Positions 1-11,882 of a stretch of DNA of 64,000 nucleotides are shown piece after piece. Location of the stretch: the NCBI GenBank assembly GCA_019009955.1, contig CM032230.1, positions 122,330,501 to 122,394,500 on the forward strand, in the 5' to 3' direction. The stretch is from Riptortus pedestris. Taxonomy: Eukaryota; Arthropoda; Insecta; Hemiptera; Alydidae. The position numbers were made by a program, and so were the translations under genes. How positions within the stretch are numbered: the stretch's first letter is position 1; every line of letters starts with the position of its first letter. A model generated the notes under the pieces. It made no database searches. It saw only the letters and a list, made by a program, of their open reading frames with translations, and had not been told where the DNA came from.

Positions 1-782
1 CCCATTTTACTACATTTAGAAATTTTTTGTTCTTCTCAGACATTTGTGGTGGATAAGCTGTATTTGAAAAATGTTTTGGATGTCTCAGTCCTTGATTGTT
101 TATTGTCCACTGTCTCTGCCCCTTAGCCAAAATTTGATCCAGACCTTTGCACCGGTTATTTTTTCTAATAAATCTAATATCCGTTCTCTACTGCGTCTAT
201 GTTTTATCTATTTGATCAATGTTTTTCACTTAACCAAATAATTAAATATGGCTGTTCTTATGCTATTCATTTCGTTATTTGTGATTGAATATGACCTAAC
301 ACCAATGTTTATATATAATGAAATATCTAACAGAAAAGAACCAGGTTCAATTACTGCTAATAGTATAATTTACAAGATGACTTCAGCTACTGTGAATCAA
401 TGATAGTAAGAACTGGAAATTGGTGGAATGAGATGTTGGTTAGGTCAGGGTTCTTAGGGGGGTTTAGTGTTAACATGTGAGTGATCTACTATTAATCATG
501 GAATGGGCCAACGCTAATGCAGTGGGGTACTTATTGACCCTATTCTGCCTCCCCTATCAACTTCTTGAACCTACCTGTCACCCTGGCAACAGCCAGGATG
601 TATCTGCATGATATCCCCCTTATTTTACTATGACTAATCCCAAATATTTTTAATTAAAAAGAAATCCTACATTTTCTTATACTGAACGATGCACCACCAT
701 TTTTGTTATACGTTCTGCAGTTTCCTCCTCCAGCCATATTTAGAACACATTATTATCTATTATATACACACACACATATTTA

Positions 783-792
783 TATATAAATA

Positions 793-828
<36 letters not shown>
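783..828. repeat. (TA)n microsatellite
   Basis: Imperfect then perfect TA dinucleotides. Confidence 0.9.
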
Positions 829-832
<4 letters not shown>

Positions 833-2202
833 TATATGTATATTCATTTTTTTTTTGTTCAGTATTTTAATAATAATAATAATCACTTCAAACTTATTTT
901 ATTAGTGTTAACACATCAATAAAAACATATTTATTTGAATGATTCGTGTTGTCATCTAGGGATATCAGAGTGAATAGTTATCTTGTTCCTGCTCATAGAT
1001 CTTTCCATGCAATTATGCTAATGATTTATTCCCTTAATGGAAATTTGCTAAAAATTGTTTTAAAAAAGTAGTCATGTATTCATTTCAAATAATATTTAAA
1101 TCTGGCAATGGCAACTTTTAAAACGTGCATATTCTCATTTATTTTGAAAGGTCAAAGGACGAAATATATATTTATCTTAAGGGGAGGACTGGCTGTTTGA
1201 ACATTTACCTTTTTATGCTATTGCAAGTCACTACTAATAATTATGATCGGATTTTGGCATGAAATGGTTCTCTCAGAAATTAAAAACAAAATACAGTTTC
1301 GAAAAAAAGTCTGTTCAGTGAAAACATGCTAGAATGAAATTTGCCCATACTTCAAATAAGTGTAAAAAAGATTGACTTGTATGAAGTTCATATTTGTATT
1401 ATAAAAAGAAATTGTCACAAGCCAGTCACACGTGGACAAAATTGGCAATGGGTTATGGAATAACTTCTAAATTAGAGGAAGTGTCAATGGATATTAAATT
1501 TGCTAAAGTATGACTATATTAAAATCATGAACAATAGTCATGAGTTAGAATAGTTGATTGCTGACAATATTTCAGTCTATACTGATAGATGTTCTGAGTA
1601 ATAACACAGGTGTAGGTTAAACTCTCCTTTCTTGAACTTAACATTCATGAAAACCATTGAACCTTTGATCTTATCTATTCCAAATTATTGATCTCCTATA
1701 ATTATCAGGAAGAATATTGGTGTCCTATAACTGATAATTTTTTATTTATTTTTATAATAATAGATTATATTGTGTCGGCAATCAGCACCTAAGGTGCACG
1801 TAATATACTGACGGTAAGGTGGAATCATTATGTTTCTACTTAAACCTATCTGTGTGATATGGAGAATATTTCTTCCGTTCAAATTAGCTTTTGAATATAT
1901 AATAATTAATGAAGAGAATGCTCTACCAAAATTAAAAGAGTGACTGCTGCTATGTTTCATAATATAGAATCTTCTGGGGCTGGAAACCATCTAAAGCCAT
2001 AATTTTTTATAACTTTCCAAATTTTACAGATAGCACATACATTGACTTTAATGATTTGATACAGATGAACTCTCATAAATGTCTGCTATATTTTTTCCCT
2101 CTCTATTTTCAAGAAAAGATGTCAAAATTGTACTATGATGTCTTTATGTAAGAGTTTATTAATATTTATCTGCTTTTTGCTATCAACTCTTGGATTTTGA
2201 AT

Positions 2203-2206
<4 letters not shown>

Positions 2207-2249
<43 letters not shown>
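2207..2249. repeat. poly-T tract (43 nt)
   Basis: Uninterrupted T run, with a poly-A run at about 2427-2442 on the same strand. It could be the tail of a retroposed sequence on minus; no body was identified. The poly-Lys frame across it is an artefact. Confidence 0.85.
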
Positions 2250-2252
<3 letters not shown>

Positions 2253-4681
2253 GCATTGAGGAAAGTTTCAGGGTAAAATGAGAAATGCTCTGATACTAAA
2301 CTGGCAAATGGAATATGTTTCTGATAAAAGTTGATTTGATTTAATATGACTTCATGTCTAGATAACGAGTTAAAATGGGCGTCACCACTTATCCTGTTGT
2401 GTTTTAGATACAAATGGGTTTGCCTTAAAAAAAAAAAAAAAAATCAAATCAAATTCTTCCATAAAAGCCTAAACAAGATTATTAAAATTCAGGAATGTTG
2501 AAGAAATAAAATGCTGTGGATTAACATTATTTTATGGTGCATCAATTGTTTAATTAGAAGTTCCCTTCCCTTAAATATTGACTGCCTGCAATTTATTAAT
2601 AACAGGTGGGGACAGGGGATTTATTAGTGCAGCCTTAGCAATTTTCTAACCCTTGCATTAAATAACATCCTCATGTATAAATAAATTACTTATCAATCTA
2701 TATCAGTACAATATCTGTCATATACTTATCTTTTTATCACACCTTCATGTTTTGATTGATATTATTCTTAAATACATATAATTTCCTTTATTAGGTTAAC
2801 AAGGTTTGAAAATCTTTAATTTTGTATGAATTCCAGATTCTTTTTAATGCCAAATTTTTAACTCAATTTTTTTAGAATTTGCTTGAGTTGCATTTTCATT
2901 TAAAAACTAGAAAATGGTTCTGAAATTCTTCATCAAATGAGAGTGGAATAATACATTTTAATTTCTTAATAGAAATTCTAATTAGTTTAAATAGTACTTG
3001 ATATTATTATTGTGGATAATTAGGAATCAGGTCTATAAAATTTGAGAAAATGAGTTGAAGTTTTAGGTTTGCAATATGAAAATATTAAGAAATTACAATT
3101 AATTTTTTTTTTTATAAGGTCCAAGTGAATACTTTATTTAATAGTATTTAATTGTGAATTTTTTAAACAAACATAGAGTAATCTTAAGTCAAGAGTTTTT
3201 GACAAGTGTTTAAATAAAAAAACATATTCGTTCAAAATTGTGACAATGTACATCCCATAGAACAAAAAACAGAACCTTTTCAAAAAAATATGTATAATAT
3301 GTAAATTTTTAATTTACTTGTAGTAAATCTAAAAATAGCATCTATTATGTCTTATTGAGCTGGCTAAAACTATTAAACATTGTTCATATGTTTTAGAATA
3401 ATGTTTTATGCAATAAAATAAAATGGTTTCACCATTTGTAGGTTCCTGAATCCTTCTACCACTGGCGATATTTTATTCAAATGTTACTTTTAAGTATTAA
3501 AGTGAATTGATAATTTATTTGTTTTGGGAAATAAACCCATACAAAATGAATTGCAATGACGGTCCATTGAAATGAAAATCAACTCTTTGGACTGGGAACA
3601 AGAAAACTTCCACCAAAATTAACTTACATTCAAAAAATGTTACCAATAAATTGCAAAACATAATGAACACTCTTTATATCTTCTTTTTGTTACTACAAGA
3701 GTTTGGTAAAACTTATCATTGCATAAGCTACTCATTGATTATGAATGCCTTCAGATTACAACAATTAGTTATGTACAAAATAGCTCCCTCATATTGTCCC
3801 CATTTTTAAAATAGAACATAGATTTCATGCATAAGGGATGCATTATTTTCTGAGGTGTGAACATATTGAGAGGGCAAGGCACAAAAAAGGTTTTCTTATT
3901 TGACTGCATTAAAGAGGGTACAGATTTCTTCTTCTTGAAAATATATTTTAAAAAAAAAATTATATTTGTTAGTTTCCCAAGTGACTTATGCATTTTAATA
4001 CTTTTATCTGTCTGAAAGGATTTATTATTATTTATTAAGATTTGTGAATTCTCTTCGTTATCAAATATTTGAGTATAAATAGGGTTATATTTTGGTTTAT
4101 TCAATTTATTTAAATGAATCTTTGATATCTAAAAATGATATATTTAGCTCTAGTAATATAGGAACTTTGCTTCCTATTGAGATGCTTTCATTATGACATG
4201 AGGAATAATTAAATGTTCTCTGTAGTTTTTAGATTTCCTTATTTTCTAAGAACTAGTTATAGTTTCTAGAGTTTTATTATATTCCTCAATTAGAGCTTCA
4301 AAGCCGCATATGAAATACCTCATCCATTTTTATAGTATTCAAAACCTATCGCAATGAATGTTTGAGGACAATGTAGGAAGAAAGTAACCTTTATTTGTGA
4401 CTAACATTTCATTTTAGACAGTAGAATAATAGAGATCCTCTTGATAAGATATGATTGAATTTCAATTTTATAAGTGATGGTATATTGATTAAGAAATGTT
4501 CCGTATAATTTGAGTCCCTGTGTTATTTTATTAAGTTTTATTATAAAGAATTATATCCTGACAATTTCATATTCATTCCCTTTTAGTATTATAAATACAG
4601 TTTTTTTTTTTTTTTTTATTCAGGGTTCATTATAATAAGTGTATATTAAAGAACAATATAATATAACCTGTAGACTTATTT

Positions 4682-4806
4682 ATCCAGTAAAAACCATCAT
4701 CATAATCATAATCTATCGCCTTGTCTACCGTTATGCGTTGTGAGGTTATTTAATACATAAAAAGAAATGAAATAAGGCCTGCTGCCTGGGTTCATTTTTA
4801 CTGGAT
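4682..4806. mobile_element. possible 125-bp MITE-like element
   Basis: ATCCAGTAAAAA at 4682-4693 is inverted as TTTTTACTGGAT at 4795-4806. The interior is short and non-coding. Target duplication is not clear, so this may be chance. Confidence 0.3.
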
Positions 4807-7800
4807 GTTGTCCTAGAATTAATCATTAATATAGCTTTTTTTATTACTTTTGGGCCACTTTTAATATATTTTAAAATTAAAATATTGCTGTCATGAGATT
4901 GAATAAAGTTTTCCCTATCCTCTAGCTTATCTGCCTCTTTTTCTTTTTATCTCTCTCATGTGTATTATACTAGTAGGATTTTTGATTTTTATTAATAACC
5001 ACTTTATCCTCATTTGAATAATCATCAAAAATGTTCTGTGCATCATTGTGAAACTGAGTTGAATTTCTATTAAAAAATGAGTTTTCTTAAACGTAAAACT
5101 TTTAAGAATTTCTCTACTTAGTATTTTTGCTAATATTTAGGCTGCATTCATTTTCTTAACCTAATTATAATCACCTTACCTAATGGTAATTCACCTTACC
5201 TAATTATAATCGGTAACACTTGTTGATTTCAATTATCAAAATTATATGGTTTGTAATAAAGGATAACTATTGACTTTATGTTAATATTTTAAACTGCTGA
5301 GATTATTTTGAAGAAATTCTATCATAACACTTTATACCATTATTAACTTATTTAGAGACATTACTACTGTAAAGCCATTTTTGTACCTGATTAGGATAAT
5401 CTAATGTATATTTTACATCGCGTACTATATATTGGGCATATTATGTGAGAAATATTTGGATTACATCATTTTATTAGTTTCTCAAAACAAACTATTTTTT
5501 TTCAAGTCAAAAATTGAAGGCATCATTGTTAAGAGATCCATTCCTGTTTTGCTTGTCTGATATAGTGAGCACCTAGACAAGGAACGACTTTTGGTTATCA
5601 GCAATAGAATACACACAAAATGATGTTCAACATTTCCATCTTTTGCAGAAACTGATATTAATCCAGTTTGATTAAAGCAAGGCATTATTGTGCTTTCTAT
5701 AATTATCCTACCATGGAAACTAGGACAAATCACTAAACACTCTAGGACTACAAGTATACAAACCATCAATGTGTATTAGTTTGAGTTATTACAGTAGGCA
5801 GACACTATTATTTTAATTTTTTACTGCCCCTGCAAGTAACTTGAAAATATATTATTGTCTTATACTTCCCCATATCTTTTTCTGTTTTTTATTTTTTTTT
5901 TTTTTTTAAGAATTTAGTCACTAATTCTCTACAATAAGTTTACTTGAAATTCCTTTTGGCCTGTTTTTGGAATATTTATAATTCATTTAGCATATATTAA
6001 GTGAACCATTGTTTCAATTCAAATATATGGTTTCTCTCACATCTATAAGTATAAAAATGGATTTTATTTGTTAATAAAAATATACTAGGTATTATTGCAA
6101 TTATATTATCATATTTCACCAAGCATCTTATGAATTTTTAAATTTTGCTTTTTTTTCTCGCATGATAATGTTTACTTAGCAATAGCATAAACATTTAACA
6201 CTATTTTATTTTCATGATTAGAAGTTAAGTAGACCTACTTGAGCAAAATTGGAGCTTTTTGTTAATTATGATGTATGTAGGAGCTTATGATTATTAAATA
6301 AAAAAATGTTTCTGGCTAAATTGTGTGTTTTAAATTATTCTATGGACTATTTATACTGGTTTGAAATATTTAGAATCCTTTAAAATAGATAAATTATCCA
6401 GTCTATATTGTTTTATTAAATATAGCCTGAAACCTTTCATTGATAAATTTTCATATTTTCTGATGTTATCTAGTTATCTGTTGAAGATATTTATTGTGTT
6501 AAGTGCTAACTCTGATATTTAAGCTTTGGTTAGTTCCATTTGTGGTAATCTGAATTGTAATAAATGATAGGCTATAGATGATGAATATAAATAATATCAA
6601 TTATTTGATTACAGTAATGAAATGTCAACAATAAGAATAGATAATATCAGATTATAAACAAATTTTCCACTTACAGACATGTTTTCTTTTCCTTTTATTT
6701 TTTTAATAAAAATGTTTCAGCCAGTTAATGCTTTCAGGTTACTTAGATAATGACAAATAAATGGCGATTACAGTGACATTTTTAAATAAATATTATAATT
6801 TCTAATTTGCTCAAATACACTCATTTCCTTCAAATTGTTTTAAAATTAACTATTTGAAAAACAATTGTAACAAAAGAATTTCATACGACTTTTTTTGAAC
6901 TCAAAAATGGATATTTTTATGACAGATAACAATTTATGTTGGTTTATTTATTTTATTTAAAAAGTTTAATAAAGATGGTTATGTCATAAATATTTATGTG
7001 TGAGAAATCAGCTTAAATATGCTAAAATATTTCTGTAGGGACAGTAATCTATCCTTAATCATAGATAGAAAAGTTCTTCTGAAGGTAATGTTCCCTGCTG
7101 AAAGCATAAACTATGACTCATTTGATGATGTCATAAGGACTTAGTCACTAGCCCATTGACCTTCTCCCTTGGATTTGTTTGAAGCACTTTTAGAATAGTC
7201 TGCAATCAGTCTGCTCTCTCTTAATTTAGCCGTATATTAGCTTTACAATGAGATGTTTTTACTAATTTTGAACCTTGAACTCCTAAGTTTAAAAAATGAA
7301 ATCTAAATTAACAATAATAATATTTTTATTAATCAATCATTTAAAAGTTTCCGGACTTGTTCCTATAATTAGTATGAAATAGTAGAAATTGGATGGGTTA
7401 TAGTGATTTCAGGAACTATAAAGTTTAAAGATTGCATTGGAAATTTAGTCATTTTGTTCTCATTAATGAAATGACTTATCACTAAAATTACTCTTAAAAA
7501 ATAAATAAATAAAAGAAAGAAAACAGCCCATCATTATGTCGAATTAAATTGAAGTATATCAACTAATTTGTAAGCATTTCTAAAGCTACCTGCAAACTTT
7601 TATTTTGTTTTAACCTTTTTAATGTTAAATCAGAATATATAGTCACTTTATTAGTTTTTCTTTTTGAATACTGGAAAGCTTATATTCAGTCTACAAAATA
7701 AATGCTAAATAATTTTAATCATTTATTTATTTTTTAATTAAATCCAGTAAGTCTAGCATTGTTATTAAGCACTCTTTTTACTATGTGGACTTTACGAATT

Positions 7801-8403
7801 CTAAGATTAGAATAAGAGAGTAAAGAGGCCTAGATGGATGTGCTAAATCTATTAAATGTTATAAGTTTTATTTTGGTGAAAAGATAGGTACTAAACTTGA
7901 GTATAAGAAGGTAATAGTCAATAGAAAATTCCTGGGTCGATCATTTTGGAAATGTTGAGCAGCCTAAAAAGAAAAAATAGAGAATAGTTTATTAAGGCCA
8001 TTTTTTTTAAATAAATAGAGGGGGTTTAAATCGAATATGCAGAGCCTATTGCCAAAAGTTAAAAGCAGAACATAGAAGTCTGCTTAGGAAGTTAATTTTC
8101 TACAGTTGAAATTATAGTATAGTCTCCCTAAATAAAGGAATATATATATATACACACACACACACACCCACAAAACAAGCTGCCCTCCTTCTGAAGGGTT
8201 CCCCTCTGGGACAGCCTTCTAATCGGCCCAACTCGGTAATGTTAAAAAAAAAATATCACTTTTTTTTTTTTAATATTTCTTTTTAAAACAAGAAATTTGT
8301 TATTAAATTTTGATGGGCCATGTGGAAAGGAGTTCAGCTTTGCATCGTGCCTTTATTTGTATAAATGATAATTTATAATTCTCACCGAATGCTTAATAAT
8401 GGT

Positions 8404-8405
<2 letters not shown>

Positions 8406-8489
<84 letters not shown>
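8406..8489. repeat. (TA)n microsatellite, 84 bp
   Basis: Perfect alternating TA. Confidence 0.95.
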
Positions 8490-8493
<4 letters not shown>

Positions 8494-8599
8494 CGTTTAT
8501 TAAACATATAATAAACATTGATTATTAAGGTTATTTTGAATATGATTGATTATTAAGGTTAGGTTGAATTTAACAAAGTTAAATACACAAATTTAGTGT

Positions 8600-8870
8600 T
8601 TTTATCACTGCACAATTTATTTGATGATGCACTACACATTTGGTAAATCATTCTTCACTAGTAATCATAATATGCACTGATAACTTCACTTTTTATTGCA
8701 CAGTACAATCACGCGAATCACTGATGTTCACGAAACACAGCAGTGCATTGATCTTCACAAAACATGGCACTACACTGCACTGATCTTTACTAAACAATGC
8801 ACTACACTGAAACTTTTAAAAACACTGTTCACTTAAAGCTTCACTGAACGCACTGTTATTCACTAGTAAG
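8600..8870. repeat. CACTG-rich subterminal-type repeat cluster
   Basis: Degenerate units of about 32-38 bp share TGCACTGATCTTCACTAAACA and GCACTACAC (clearest at 8730-8815). Irregularly spaced CACTG/TTCAC motifs like these are common in subterminal regions of DNA transposons, but no transposase or terminal repeat is seen here. Followed at 8880-9000 by unique, less AT-rich sequence without recognised content. Confidence 0.55.
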
Positions 8871-9296
8871 AAAACTGAGAACTAACTGTTGGGCGAGCTG
8901 ACCGACATTATAGACTGGCAGCAGTTCAAGAAAGGTCTACACACTCCATTGCCTAAAGATTCTAGATTTGACCCTTGCACCACTCTTCCCAAGGGATGTC
9001 TGTATTGGCTTCTTACTTCTTAAATACATGAATAATTATGCGTAATTTTCAAGTACATCTTTTTCACAACAACAAATATAATAGTTCCTTTAGCCATTAT
9101 AGGTCAGAAATAAATTATTTTACATTATCATTTTTTTTAGTCTTGAACGCCTGTGACCATAACTCTCCTCAAGGAGTTTTAGTTATCTGGGTTTTCAGGC
9201 CATGTATCTTCGTGTTTTTACAGAATGTTAAAGATATTTTGCTGATAAACATATAATATAGTTTAGGACTAAATATTTTCTTTTTCTTTATTGTAG

Positions 9297-9428
9297 AAGA
9301 TTTCCCTTAAAGGAAATCAGCTGGAGAGATTGTACTCATGACACGATTCTTGAAAAATATCTTCAAATTCCATCGATACTACCTAGAAGATGATGAAAAT
9401 TAGATCCGTTAAAATTTATATATATATG
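9297..9428 (+). repeat. Rpt-A fragment
   Basis: GATTTCCCTTAAAGGAAATCAGC, GTACTCATGACACGATT, CCATCGATACTACCTAG and GATCCGTTAAAA followed by a short TA run match the head of the Rpt-A family seen at 10826 and 29536. Confidence 0.7.
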
Positions 9429-9780
9429 TTTCATTTATTTCTACTTGTTTACGTGATTTTGCCATGACGTCATCTGCAAATCTGGTGGAATGAACTGATT
9501 CCCTTAATCTGTAGGATTTCCCTGAACCTTTGATTTCTTCTTTTATTTTCATTATTGCTTCTTCTATGTACATATAAGATGAGAGAGAGCAGGTGCTCTG
9601 TAAGACAAGGGTTTGTCTTGCACATTTCTTGATTCTCATCTTTCTTCCACATTCATTTATAATGATATTTGTCCCATTGTTCTATTCATGTCTGTGCTTC
9701 TCACCAGAATATAAAACTCTATGATCCTAATAAGGCTTGGCTTGTTCTTCTTCCTGTTCAAAACCTATTTACTTCTATTA
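9409..9780 (-). pseudogene. non-LTR retrotransposon reverse-transcriptase fragment
   Basis: A 76-codon frame (9409-9639) carries YIEEAIMKIKEEI and then STRFADDVMAKS; FADD is the catalytic (Y/F)xDD box and the spacing to the preceding Leu-Ser-x-x-x-Tyr motif fits non-LTR RTs. Sequence to 9780 continues the homology weakly in other frames. It is truncated, with no endonuclease. It abuts the Rpt-A fragment at 9297-9428. Confidence 0.65.
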
Positions 9781-10820
9781 TCCATCTTTTCTATTTTATT
9801 TTACTGGAATAAATAAATAAATAATCAATGATAAATAATGACATTGTAAAAGGTCCAGAACAGAAACAGAAAAATATGTTTGTAAAATTCTGATTTTCTT
9901 TGTTTTTATACAATTTATTAGTAAGGGTACTTGTGGAAGTGTCAGATATGTTTACACTAATTGAGAAAAAAAAGTAATATTAATAATAATTTGAATTATT
10001 TCTTTTTTATTGATCTTCTGCCATATGATTGATTAAATGAATTTATGTAGGTTATTATTTCACACTTTTTGACCTTGTTTCGCCAAAAGATATTTCACTG
10101 AAAATTGTAACCTCACAAATTAGTTGGACCCTCTTGGTTCAAATCTAATGCCTGATGTGAAAAATATTTAATACTCTTATGAAAAGGTTTAATTATCGAT
10201 ATAACGATACTTCCAATTTTAGAATATTTTTCATGTATTTTTTCTTTCAATATTCTAATCTTATATATATTGTACTTCCCTTTATGAAGTCAACTGAATT
10301 CATTTTGACTAGTTTTGGCATGATGTCTGTATATATGTACGTATCCCGCATAACTCGAAAATGACAAGCCTTAGGGTGTTGAAGTTACTTATTAAGAAGT
10401 GATAGATCATCTATTTGTGCACCTCCCCTTTTGATTGAAATTGACAAAATAGAGAGTGAAGAGGATTTAGAGAAGTACAGTATAAAAAATAGTAAATTTC
10501 TCTGTACCTATTAGAGATTCAGAAGATTTGTATATGACTTTTTTTTTTGTTTGTTATAAAAACTTCTATAAATCATGTTCAATGACAAAATGTTTTTTTA
10601 CCTGATGTATTAGAATATAGATATTGGATATCACTTTCAATTGAAATAATTTTAAACGAAGTGCATAAACATTTTATGTTTTTAATTTAATAAGAATACA
10701 GGAACGTCATGTGATGTCCAAAACATTTTTTTTTTCATGGTTGTTCTGTTGTATACTTGATCTAGACGGCCTAGAGGCCTCTTATGATTTATTAGATTGG
10801 TATCAAATATTATTTTCCCC
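9781..10820. other. AT-rich, no gene seen
   Basis: Only short incoherent frames. Confidence 0.5.
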
Positions 10821-10825
10821 TTTTT

Positions 10826-10882
10826 AGCAGATTTCCATTGAGGGAAATCAGCTATTGAGGTCGTACTCATGACGCGATTTTC

Positions 10883-10927
<45 letters not shown>

Positions 10928-11720
10928 TGTTAACACTCTAGCGGTCACACTTTTTGTTTGATCGTTACCATACTCGATATTTAAACGTTTTATGTAAAAA
11001 GACAGATCAAGTTCGTTGATGGCTGAACTCGGACAATTGGGAGGGGGCGGGGTTTAGAGGGGGGATTTTCAAAAATTCGAAATACATCTGTTACTATGAA
11101 TCGGATCAAAATATTGTATAGAACCAATCGCATTGCAAATTAAATGTACTATAATTATTGTCATATTCATTTATTCTCTATTTTGAATATTAACCGAGAT
11201 ATTTGCATTTTTCAGCCTTCAGCGTTCAGAAAACCCCCACTTCTACTCATGTTACATAAAAAATACTCTGTTATGTAATGAAACACATTATTCGAAGCTT
11301 AAATACCATAAGTTGTTTTCAAGAGACCTTTTTTATGTGAGATAAATGCAAGTATGTTATCGTTATCTCCCCCCCCCTTTCTTAACTTTTTGGACAACTT
11401 AAATTTGATTAATTGTGATAAAAATTATTTTGATTCATTATAAATTACAGTACTAGATATAGTAAATAGTTTTCTATCAAATTAATATGTTATATTGAGA
11501 TATATTACAGTATGTAATTGTTTTTCTTTCCGGTAAGAAGTTGGCAGAACTGTTTGTTTACATTTCAGATGCTTTCAGTCGGGAGGTTTCTTATTATAGT
11601 TTGTATTTATTCACTTAATATTCACGGTGGTGTTGTGTTACCGGTATGTAGATTTATCTTTTGTTAAACATTGCTAGGGAAAATTGCTTAGTTTACGCAG
11701 CCCCTGCGTGACGAACTTTT
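10826..11720 (+). repeat. Rpt-A copy, ~0.9 kb
   Basis: Starts AGCAGATTTCC...GGGAAATCAGC, then TGAGGTCGTACTCATGACG, a (TA)n at 10887-10923, CTAGCGGTC, AAACGTTTTATGTAAAAA, a G-rich GGGAGGGGGCGGGG block, and ends GCAGCCCCTGCGTGACGAACTTTT. Same order of blocks as the copies at 29536, 50757 and 55510. No coding capacity. It ends 88 bp before the first RhoGAP exon seen. Confidence 0.8.
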
Positions 11721-11808
11721 AGAATTTTATTACATTATTTTATATTTTAGTAACACATATCTTTGCCTTTACTTTTTTTGTTGCTTATTTTGTTTTCTCT
11801 TTTCAAAG

Positions 11809-11882
11809 AAAAAAAATCCTGAATACCTCCTTGGTATCTCCATGTTGGAAAATGCTTCCAGTGAAGATGATCATTTACTTAG
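11809..11882 (+). CDS. RhoGAP92B: RhoGAP exon a (BAR, first exon seen)
   Basis: Acceptor ttttcaaag, donor AG|GTAATA. Phase 0 in, phase 2 out. Encodes KKNPEYLLGISMLENASSED..., aligning with the KKLPLTALAQNMQEAS segment of human ARHGAP17. It follows directly on an Rpt-A copy that ends about 90 bp upstream. An exon further 5' must supply the start codon. Confidence 0.8.

Larger units (their letters stand above)
1..8405. other. AT-rich region, no gene seen
   Basis: Dominated by A/T runs and short open frames without codon or splice coherence. The missing 5' exons of the RhoGAP gene could lie here as short exons or upstream; I searched for the MKKQF / RAEKTEVL family starts and did not find them. 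Patch 5482-5769 is less AT-rich and holds a 95-codon frame on minus with no recognised homolog. Confidence 0.5.

Noticed and set aside
1..100. An AG-bounded open stretch at 40-125 (TFVVDKLYLKNVLDV...) looking like an exon at the window edge
   Set aside because: It ends in a TAG, has no donor, no partner exon and no family resemblance.
2183..2413. Minus-strand frame with a poly-lysine run
   Set aside because: Direct translation of the poly-T tract at 2207-2249.
5482..5769. 95-codon minus-strand frame in a less AT-rich patch
   Set aside because: Reads like random Cys/Ser/Leu-rich sequence; no motif, splice context or match recognised. Kept only as a note.
10826..11720. Rpt-A as a Helitron
   Set aside because: Has a hairpin close to one end but no visible TC...CTRR termini; left unclassified.
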